Source of the DNA: Burkholderiales bacterium | Lineage (GTDB): Bacteria > Pseudomonadota > Gammaproteobacteria > Burkholderiales > JAEUOS01 | Reading direction: 5' to 3' | Length of the DNA stretch: 12,749 nucleotides | NCBI GenBank assembly: GCA_947456845.1 | Contig: CANGUJ010000068.1 | Span: 1-12,749, forward strand | Shown: positions 7,788-12,749 of the stretch, in pieces | How positions within the stretch are numbered: position 1 is the first letter of the stretch | Layout of the letters: each line of letters starts with the position of its first letter | Position numbers and translations under genes: made by a program | Notes under the pieces: model-generated | The model's database searches: none | The model's input: the letters and a program-made list of their open reading frames with translations, nothing else | Told to the model about the DNA's origin: nothing

Positions 7788-8777
7788 ATGCGACACCCCA
7801 ACCCCTCATGTGTGCGCCGCGCGCTCCTGGTCGCGGCACTCGGCCTGTCGTGCGCGGCACCCGCGCTGGCGCAGGCGCCTTATCCGAACCGTCCGCTCAA
7901 GCTGATCACCCCGTTCCCGCCGGGCGGCTCGAGCGACGTGCTGTCACGCCTGTTGGCACAAAAACTTACCGAAACCCTTGGGCAGCCGGTGGCGGTCGAA
8001 AACCGGCCCGGGGCAGGCGGCAACATTGGGCATGAATTGGCGGCCAAGGCTACGCCGGACGGCTACACGCTGCTGCTCTCCAACAGCAGCACAGTGGTGA
8101 CCAACCCGTTCCTGTACAAGCGCCTGGGCTTCGATCCGATCAACGACTTCGCCTACATATCGATGGTGGCCACCGCGGGGCAGGTGCTGGTGGTGCATCC
8201 ATCCGTGCCGGTCAAGACGCTCGCCGAACTGACGGCCCTGGCCAAGGCCAAACCCGGCACCCTCAACTTCGGCTCCGGCGGCAAGGGCATCCAGTCGCAC
8301 ATCAGCGGGGAGATGTACAAGGCCGCCACCGGGGTGAACATCGTGCACATCCCGTACAAGGGCACCATCCAGGCGGTCACCGATGCGGTGGCGGGCCAGA
8401 TCCAGATGGTGTTCTCCGACATGGTGCCGGCCATGCCGCAAATCCAGGCCGGCAAGCTGCGCGCCATCGCCGTCACCAGCCCGACCCGCTCCGCCGTGCT
8501 GCCCGAGGTACCCACCATGATGGAAGCCGGCATTCCCGGTTTCAACGCCAGCGTCTGGTGGGCTATCGCCGCGCCGAAGGGCACGCCGCCGGAGGTGGTC
8601 AACCGCATCAACGCCGATCTCGCCAAGGTGCTGGCGCTGCCGGACGTGCGCGAAACCTATTCCAAACTGGGCATCGCCACCGCGCACAGCACGCCGGCCA
8701 GGGTGCTCGAGACGATCCGGGCCGAATCGCCGGGGATGGGCAAGATCCTCAAGGACGCCGGCGTCGACCCCGAGTAG
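7788..8777 (+). CDS. Tripartite tricarboxylate transporter-type periplasmic binding protein (Bug/TctC family)
   Basis: This 329-residue extracytoplasmic solute receptor captures small carboxylated or amide compounds for a TctAB-type permease. A Sec signal peptide covers residues 1-28, with cleavage expected after ALA at 26-28. Family hallmarks follow: the PFPPGGSSD loop at 42-50, VENRPGAGGNIG at 70-81, ATPDGYTLL at 88-96 and an IPYKG segment mid-protein. The mature length is normal. The ATG is backed by AAGGAG (7774-7779), eight bases upstream. It follows the Lrp-type regulator by 86 bases on the same strand, but a hairpin lies between them, so co-transcription is uncertain. No tctA or tctB is in the window, as is usual for orphan Bug genes of Burkholderiales. 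The ligand cannot be predicted from sequence. Confidence 0.95.
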   Translation: MRHPNPSCVRRALLVAALGLSCAAPALAQAPYPNRPLKLITPFPPGGSSDVLSRLLAQKLTETLGQPVAVENRPGAGGNIGHELAAKATPDGYTLLLSNSSTVVTNPFLYKRLGFDPINDFAYISMVATAGQVLVVHPSVPVKTLAELTALAKAKPGTLNFGSGGKGIQSHISGEMYKAATGVNIVHIPYKGTIQAVTDAVAGQIQMVFSDMVPAMPQIQAGKLRAIAVTSPTRSAVLPEVPTMMEAGIPGFNASVWWAIAAPKGTPPEVVNRINADLAKVLALPDVRETYSKLGIATAHSTPARVLETIRAESPGMGKILKDAGVDPE

Positions 8778-8926
8778 GCCTCCGATCGCACCCGTCCTAC
8801 CGGTCCCGCAGTTGCCCGCCCGGGGTGCGCGCGGGTGAGGCGGCCTGAGGTACCGGCCCGAGGGCTGGCCGCGCCACACGCCGTCAGGCGCGGCAGCCGA
8901 CCGGCTGGCCGCGGCCGCCGTGCGCC
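8778..8926. other. Convergent intergenic region between the two Bug genes
   Basis: These 149 bases lie tail-to-tail between the two Bug genes and are very GC-rich. They contain the hairpin at 8863-8898 (listed separately) and an 11-base direct repeat, GGCTGGCCGCG, at 8863-8873 and 8903-8913 with 40-base spacing. No gene is visible. Confidence 0.6.
8863..8898. terminator. Strong GC hairpin between convergent Bug genes, possible bidirectional terminator
   Basis: GCCGCGCC (8868-8875) pairs perfectly with GGCGCGGC (8887-8894) across an 11-base loop. Past a single bulged G (8867) the stem continues with GGCT (8863-8866) and AGCC (8895-8898), giving 12 pairs in all. The convergent position suggests transcription termination for both flanking genes, but no T-run follows on either strand. 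Confidence 0.45.
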
Positions 8927-9913
8927 CTAGACCGTGACCTGCACGTTGGAGCGCTTGGCCACCCGGGTCCAGGTGTCGATCTGCGAGCGGATCAGCCGGA
9001 CGAATTCGTCGCCCGCGACCGGCGTCTTGCGCGGCAGGGTCTGCAGGTCCTCGAGGCGCGAGGCGATGTCGGGCTTGGCGAGGATCTCGGGTACCAGCGC
9101 GGTAAGGCGCTGGACGATCGGCGCCGGCAGGTTCTTGGGGGCGGACAAGCCGAGCCACTGGGAACCGGTCAGCGAGGGATAGCCCAGTTCGGCAAAGGTC
9201 GGGATATTGGGGAAGGCGGCCAGCCGTTGCGGCGTGGATACCGCCAGCGCGCGCAGGGAACCCGCCTTGAGTTGCGCCACATTGGTGGTGATGGGGTCGA
9301 ACAGGCTGTCGATCTGCCCGCCCAGCAGATCCAGCATCGCCGGGGCGCTGCCCTGATAGGGCACATGGTCATGCTGCGGCGCCGGGCCCTCGATTTTGAG
9401 CACCTCCCCGTACAGGTGATTGGCCGAACCGATGCCTGAGGTGCCGTAGCGGACCGGCTTGGTCTTGGCGTCGCTCATGTATTGCGCAAAGCTCTGGTGG
9501 GGCGAGTTGCCGCGCACCAGCACCACCATCGGCGCCTCGACCAGCATCGCCATGTGGGTGAAATCGGACACCGCGTCGAAGGGCATGGTGCTGCGGGTGG
9601 CGGTCGCATAGATATGCACCGAGGCGTGGCTCACCAGCAGGGTGTAGCCGTCATTGGGTTGCTTGGACACCCAATCGGTGCCCACCAGGCCGCCGGCGCC
9701 CGGACGATTCTCGACCACCACGCTCTGCCCGAGGGCCTGCGACAGATGCGGTGCCATCAGGCGCGACACGGTGTCGACCAGGCCGCCCGGTGGAAACTGG
9801 GCGATCAGGCGGACCGGGCCGCGGGTGGGCCAGGCCGGGCTTTGGGCGCCAACCCGGGTGGCGGCGGAAAGGGCTGCCGCGCCGGCGGCGGCGAGAATCT
9901 GGCGACGCTTCAT
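8927..9913 (-). CDS. Tripartite tricarboxylate transporter-type periplasmic binding protein (Bug/TctC family), second copy
   Basis: This 328-residue solute receptor belongs to the same family as the 7788-8777 gene but is clearly divergent from it, so it is not a recent duplicate. The N-terminus MKRRQILAAAG has a twin arginine before a hydrophobic stretch, which suggests Tat export; cleavage is likely near VGA at 21-23. Family motifs are QFPPGGLVD at 39-47, VENRPGAGG at 67-75 and NDGYTLL at 87-93. The ATG at 9913 was chosen because it begins the signal peptide and has TTGGAG about seven bases upstream; the open frame extends to 10015, but those residues are not signal-like. It is divergent from the HIBADH-like oxidoreductase gene over a 247-base region, so the two may share regulation and a substrate pathway. 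The ligand is unknown. Confidence 0.95.
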   Translation of the reverse strand: MKRRQILAAAGAAALSAATRVGAQSPAWPTRGPVRLIAQFPPGGLVDTVSRLMAPHLSQALGQSVVVENRPGAGGLVGTDWVSKQPNDGYTLLVSHASVHIYATATRSTMPFDAVSDFTHMAMLVEAPMVVLVRGNSPHQSFAQYMSDAKTKPVRYGTSGIGSANHLYGEVLKIEGPAPQHDHVPYQGSAPAMLDLLGGQIDSLFDPITTNVAQLKAGSLRALAVSTPQRLAAFPNIPTFAELGYPSLTGSQWLGLSAPKNLPAPIVQRLTALVPEILAKPDIASRLEDLQTLPRKTPVAGDEFVRLIRSQIDTWTRVAKRSNVQVTV

Positions 9914-10160
9914 AGGAACTCCAAGGGGGGTTGATAAGATCGATCTGGGTTGGCGCAATCCCGCTGCGCGTGTCAAGGCGGGAGCTTCTGCCGGTGTGCG
10001 ATTGTGCTTGAGCAACTTCCAAGCCAGAACCAGAAACCGGGATCACCGCTTGCATGAATTACTCTTGCTGACGCACACCTGATGTACGGCATGCCACACC
10101 CCCCTCGCCCGCGACAACCAAAGCACCAAATGAGTGCGTCGCACCAATACGGAGCAACCG
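9914..10160. promoter_or_regulatory. Divergent intergenic region between the second Bug gene and the HIBADH-like gene
   Basis: These 247 bases should hold promoters for both flanking genes. A perfect 10-base palindrome, AGATCGATCT, sits at 9937-9946, just upstream of the Bug ribosome binding site. A perfect TTGACA lies on the minus strand at 9976-9971, but no good -10 hexamer follows at normal spacing. No regulator gene is adjacent. I see no small gene here. Confidence 0.45.
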
Positions 10161-11153
10161 ATGCAAGATTCAAGAAAAACCAGGAACGGCAGCGCGCCAC
10201 GGCATGCAACCGGCGCCCGAACCCGCCCCGCGCCGCGCGAGCGCATCGGTATCGTCGGACTGGGCATCATGGGCGGCAGCATGGCGCGCGCGCTGCTGGC
10301 GGCGGGCCACGAAGTGGCGGGATACGACATCGATGCGGGCCGCATGCGCGCCTTGAAGAAAGCCGGCGGGCTGGCCATGCCTTCGGTGGCGGCGGTGGCC
10401 CGCTCCGCCGATGCGCTGATCACCGCCCTGCCCTCGGCCGGTGCCCTGCACCAGGTGGCCGCGCTGCTGGAGAAGGTCCCGCCACCGCGACCGGGCCAGA
10501 TTCTTCTTGAAACCAGCACCCTGCCGCTGGGCGACAAACTCGAGGTCGCCCGCGCGCTGCGCGCGCAGGGCCGGGTGATGCTCGACGCGCCGATCAGCGG
10601 CACCGCACACCCCAGGCCGCAGGAAAACTGGATCATGTATCTGAGCGGGCCGGCGAGCGCCTGCCGGCAGGCGCGCGAGTGGGTCGGCGCGTTCACGCTC
10701 GATGCGCCGCGCGTCGGTGTCCTGGGCAGCGGAACCAAGCTGAAACTCGCCGCCAACCATCTGGTCGCCATCCTCAACGTGGCCTGCGCCGAGATGGTGG
10801 CGATGTGCCGCCACATGGGGCTCGACCCCGCGGTAGCGCTGCGCCATATGGGCAACAGCCCCTATATCGGCACCGGCTTGATGCGGCTGCGCATGCCCAT
10901 GATGCTCGAGCGCCGGTACCAGCCCGCGTCGATGAAAGTCGGCATCTGGCAGAAAGACATGCAGATCATCGCCGACATGGCGCGGCAGGTGAATTGCCCC
11001 ACGCCCTTGCTCAACGCCAGCGCGGGCGTCTACAGCGCCGCCATGGCGATGGGCCTGGCGGAACACGACACCGCCGCCACGGCGGAAGCCTGGGCAGCCA
11101 TGCCCGCGCTGCCCGGCGCGCGCCGGGCCCGCCGCGCGGGCAAGCGAACCTGA
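10161..11153 (+). CDS. NAD(P)-dependent beta-hydroxyacid dehydrogenase, 3-hydroxyisobutyrate dehydrogenase-like
   Basis: This 330-residue cytoplasmic oxidoreductase belongs to the family that includes 3-hydroxyisobutyrate dehydrogenase and tartronate semialdehyde reductase. An N-terminal Rossmann fold begins RIGIVGLGIMGGSMA, with GLGIMG at 33-38 and an acidic residue, Asp56, in YDID that favours NAD. The substrate motif DAPISG is at 142-147. The catalytic lysine motif GSGTKLKLAANH is at 189-200, with Lys195 expected to be catalytic, and the second conserved lysine is in QKD (Lys265). After DAPISG the usual glycine-rich run is replaced by TAHPRPQENW, so the substrate may differ from the classic members. 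A basic, low-complexity extension of about 27 residues precedes the fold. The ATG at 10161 is preferred because GGAG (10151-10154) lies six bases upstream; a GTG at 10134 is less likely. It is divergent from a Bug binding protein, which suggests a shared catabolic pathway. Confidence 0.87.
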   Translation: MQDSRKTRNGSAPRHATGARTRPAPRERIGIVGLGIMGGSMARALLAAGHEVAGYDIDAGRMRALKKAGGLAMPSVAAVARSADALITALPSAGALHQVAALLEKVPPPRPGQILLETSTLPLGDKLEVARALRAQGRVMLDAPISGTAHPRPQENWIMYLSGPASACRQAREWVGAFTLDAPRVGVLGSGTKLKLAANHLVAILNVACAEMVAMCRHMGLDPAVALRHMGNSPYIGTGLMRLRMPMMLERRYQPASMKVGIWQKDMQIIADMARQVNCPTPLLNASAGVYSAAMAMGLAEHDTAATAEAWAAMPALPGARRARRAGKRT

Positions 11154-11246
11154 CACCGATTGCCGGTGCGGGCGGTGCCGCCACGTCTACCCGCTCTGCA
11201 CGGCTGGAAGGGCCCGGCCGAGAGGCCCCGGCTTGGACGTCCGCGC

Positions 11247-11963
11247 CTAGGAACGCCAGTCGGGAAACGTCGCGCCCGACACCCGCCGCGTTCTGGCCAG
11301 GACGCCTCTCGAGGCGAACAGCGCGAGCCCCGCGATGAACAAGGCGTAGGCGCCAGGCTCCGGGACCGGGGTGACTGCCACGTTACCAAGGTAGGGGCCG
11401 TCGTATGTGCTGTTGATGAGGCTTCGAAAACTGATTGAAGCCGATGGGCCATCGCCGGTGAAACTGAACTGCTTCGCCACGAGGTCACCGACTTGAGGCA
11501 CGCTGCCGGTATCGAACGCGAATACGCTCTGGTAAATCACGCCCGAGGAACCTGTGATCTTCACGTCCATCTCTTTGACCGTTGGCAGTCCGGTACCGCC
11601 CATCAAGAACGAGACGTTGTACGAGGTCGCCGCGGAAGTGGCAAAGGATTGCTCGAGCGTGCCCGGACCGCGTCCGCCGAACGCCGTATGCAGGCCGGTC
11701 ATGTCGACAACGCGGCTTCCCGAGTACCTGTAGTTCGTGAAGACTTCGACGCTGCCCGACGCCAGATTCCAGCCGGGGATGCCTTGGTTGGGCGCGTTGT
11801 ACAGAACGAAGGGCCCAAGGGCAACGCTCGATCCGGTGTCATTGCCCGGTCCGAGGGCATCCGCGACGCTTCCGTTGACAAGCAGGTTCGCGCTCGCCGC
11901 TGCCGGCAAACCGGCGGCGAGCACAACGGAAAGCAACAGCACACGGAACATTGAGCGCTTCAC
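11247..11963 (-). CDS. PEP-CTERM sorting-domain protein, secreted, choice-of-anchor C/DUF642-like
   Basis: This 238-residue protein is exported and then probably processed at its C-terminus by an exosortase. A signal peptide covers residues 1-25, with cleavage after ASA. The mature part has the GW...SGSVEV, GSRVVDMTG and PGTLEQSF pattern of the beta-sandwich choice-of-anchor C/DUF642-like proteins. The C-terminus has VPEP (200-203), a hydrophobic segment (204-219) and a basic end (RTRR), the PEP-CTERM sorting signal. Eleven residues follow the RTRR, longer than usual. The GTG at 11963 was chosen because AGGAG lies seven bases upstream (11975-11971); an ATG four codons later is the alternative, and the longer open frame to 12062 adds non-signal sequence. 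No exosortase (epsH/xrtA) or exopolysaccharide gene is in the window. Its specific role is unknown; such proteins are commonly linked to floc or biofilm matrix. Confidence 0.9.
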   Translation of the reverse strand: MKRSMFRVLLLSVVLAAGLPAAASANLLVNGSVADALGPGNDTGSSVALGPFVLYNAPNQGIPGWNLASGSVEVFTNYRYSGSRVVDMTGLHTAFGGRGPGTLEQSFATSAATSYNVSFLMGGTGLPTVKEMDVKITGSSGVIYQSVFAFDTGSVPQVGDLVAKQFSFTGDGPSASISFRSLINSTYDGPYLGNVAVTPVPEPGAYALFIAGLALFASRGVLARTRRVSGATFPDWRS

Positions 11964-12125
11964 CTTAGCTCTCCTGTGATTGTTGAGCGCTGGGATGCAT
12001 GTGCACGCATGGGTATCGAGCGTATGACGTATGTCTTGCGTGTGCAGCCCAGTGCGGCCCAAAAAACCTTCTCAAACGATACAACACGATAGGCGAATCG
12101 CGTGCGGCGCGGGCCGCCCGCGACA
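11964..12125 (-). promoter_or_regulatory. Upstream region of the PEP-CTERM gene
   Basis: These 162 bases lie between the GDYXXLXY gene stop and the PEP-CTERM start. They are AT-richer than most of the window and include an AAAAAA run (12061-12066). On the minus strand this region has a -24/-12-type candidate (listed separately) and a short repeat CATACGTCATACG. No gene is visible. Confidence 0.4.
12046..12062 (-). promoter_or_regulatory. Possible sigma-54 (-24/-12) promoter of the PEP-CTERM gene
   Basis: Read on the minus strand, the 17 bases TTGGGCCGCACTGGGCT keep the GG-N10-GC spacing of sigma-54 promoters, with the TTGG block and the C and G that follow it. The TT normally preceding the downstream GC is GG here. 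Transcription would start near 12034, about 70 bases before the GTG. The match is partial and was found by eye. Confidence 0.22.
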
Positions 12126-12713
12126 TCAGAACAACGTTTCCCGGTAACGCTCCCGTCCGTCCAGCAGCACCGCAAGGATGCCGGCTTTCCCGCGCGCATC
12201 GATCGCGACGAGAATCGAGACCTTCCCGCCATCCGGCGGCCTTTCGACCTGCCCGCCGGTGCCTTCCTGCACGTAGTATTGCTCGATGCCGTAGCGCAGG
12301 CTGAGCGTGCGTTGCTTGACCGACTTGCTCGTCGCGCGGTCCCACTCGAACTCGCTGAATGACTGGACCTCGCCCTTGAGCGCAAGCAGACCGGGACCAA
12401 TCGCGCCGCGCTGGTGATGTACCGAAACGGCTTGCGCGCCTGCGGGATCGGGCCGGATCGCGACCCAGACCGTGTCGTGGCGCTTGAATTCCTTGTCGCC
12501 GCCGACGCCTGCTTCACCGTCGAGCCGCAGCCGGCTGATCTGATAGTTCAGGCGCGCATAATCGCCCATGAACAGCGAGCGTGGGTCGACCGGCTCGGTT
12601 TGCAGCACGACCGGCGTGCCGGTGTTGAGCGTCCACTGCTTGTCGGCGATCATTGCCGACAGCGCGGCGATCTGGGCCAGCGCCAGCAATGCGATCTTCA
12701 TCCAGAGAGTCAT
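12126..12713 (-). CDS. GDYXXLXY domain protein, membrane-anchored
   Basis: This 195-residue protein carries the family signature GDYARLNY at residues 50-57. One N-terminal hydrophobic helix (about 3-23) should anchor it in the inner membrane with the rest in the periplasm. Further family-like text is LRYGIEQYYVQEGTG about two thirds of the way along. The molecular function of the family is not known. Members usually follow a DUF2157/DUF4401 integral membrane protein. The start ATG at 12713 is favoured because it overlaps the stop of the upstream frame as ATGA, typical of translational coupling; a second ATG four codons on is possible. It lies on the same strand as the PEP-CTERM gene, but a 162-base gap separates them. 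Confidence 0.88.
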   Translation of the reverse strand: MTLWMKIALLALAQIAALSAMIADKQWTLNTGTPVVLQTEPVDPRSLFMGDYARLNYQISRLRLDGEAGVGGDKEFKRHDTVWVAIRPDPAGAQAVSVHHQRGAIGPGLLALKGEVQSFSEFEWDRATSKSVKQRTLSLRYGIEQYYVQEGTGGQVERPPDGGKVSILVAIDARGKAGILAVLLDGRERYRETLF

Positions 12714-12749
12714 GTCCGCCTCGCGCCGTCGATATCGCGCAACAGCGCC
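12710..12749 (-). CDS. C-terminal end of an upstream gene, likely the membrane partner of the GDYXXLXY protein
   Basis: Twelve codons enter from the right edge and read ALLRDIDGARRT before a TGA that overlaps the next gene's ATG by four bases (ATGA). The sequence is too short to identify. By context a DUF2157/DUF4401 membrane protein is expected, because GDYXXLXY genes usually follow one. Reading frame and overlap are seen; the identity is inferred. Confidence 0.4.
   Translation of the reverse strand, partial: ALLRDIDGARRT

Noticed and set aside
7944..9158. Minus-strand open frame (404 codons) spanning both Bug genes
   Set aside because: It overlaps two genes with signal peptides and conserved motifs and encodes low-complexity sequence.
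10170..11156. Minus-strand open frame (328 codons) opposite the HIBADH-like gene
   Set aside because: The histidine-, arginine- and glycine-rich translation has no motifs, while the sense strand has Rossmann and catalytic motifs.
11154..11246. Terminator between the convergent HIBADH-like and PEP-CTERM genes
   Set aside because: Only short GC stems (four to five pairs) are visible and none has a T-run.

Overview
The window looks like a chromosomal segment of a GC-rich betaproteobacterium, probably Burkholderiales. The main clues are two tripartite-tricarboxylate (Bug/TctC) periplasmic binding proteins, a family greatly expanded in that order. Supporting clues are a eutC-type gene, a CoxLMS-type molybdenum hydroxylase, an AceE-family E1 enzyme and a PEP-CTERM surface protein. 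No rRNA, tRNA, CRISPR array, transposase or phage gene is visible.

Layout from left to right: (1) 1-302, the 3' end of eutC (ethanolamine ammonia-lyase small subunit, + strand). (2) 501-4127, a minus-strand operon for a trimeric xanthine-oxidase-family molybdenum hydroxylase, transcribed large subunit, FAD subunit, then iron-sulfur subunit. It ends tail-to-tail with eutC at a shared hairpin terminator. (3) 4327-7080, an AceE-family homodimeric 2-oxoacid dehydrogenase E1 (minus strand), divergent from (4) 7207-7701, an Lrp/AsnC regulator (+). (5) 7788-8777 and 8927-9913, two convergent Bug-family solute-binding proteins with a strong hairpin between them. (6) 10161-11153, a 3-hydroxyisobutyrate-dehydrogenase-like oxidoreductase (+), divergent from the second Bug gene. 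(7) 11247-11963, a PEP-CTERM secreted protein (minus). (8) 12126-12713, a GDYXXLXY protein (minus), whose start overlaps the stop of a gene running in from beyond the right edge.

Most of the window is catabolic: small-molecule capture (Bug proteins), oxidation or hydroxylation (molybdenum hydroxylase, HIBADH-like enzyme), 2-oxoacid decarboxylation (E1) and ethanolamine breakdown (EutC). The E1/Lrp divergent pair recalls the mdeB-mdeR arrangement of Pseudomonas methionine and 2-oxobutyrate catabolism, but without the mdeA lyase. The intergenic region of this pair carries interlocked inverted repeats that could be the regulator's site. The right-hand 1.5 kb is a different functional module (envelope or surface proteins) with somewhat lower GC in hand-counted lines.

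I did not find a clearly new multi-gene system. The points most worth a second look are the E1/Lrp unit and its operator candidate, the unassigned molybdenum hydroxylase, the divergent HIBADH-like enzyme next to a Bug protein, and the possible sigma-54-type promoter before the PEP-CTERM gene.
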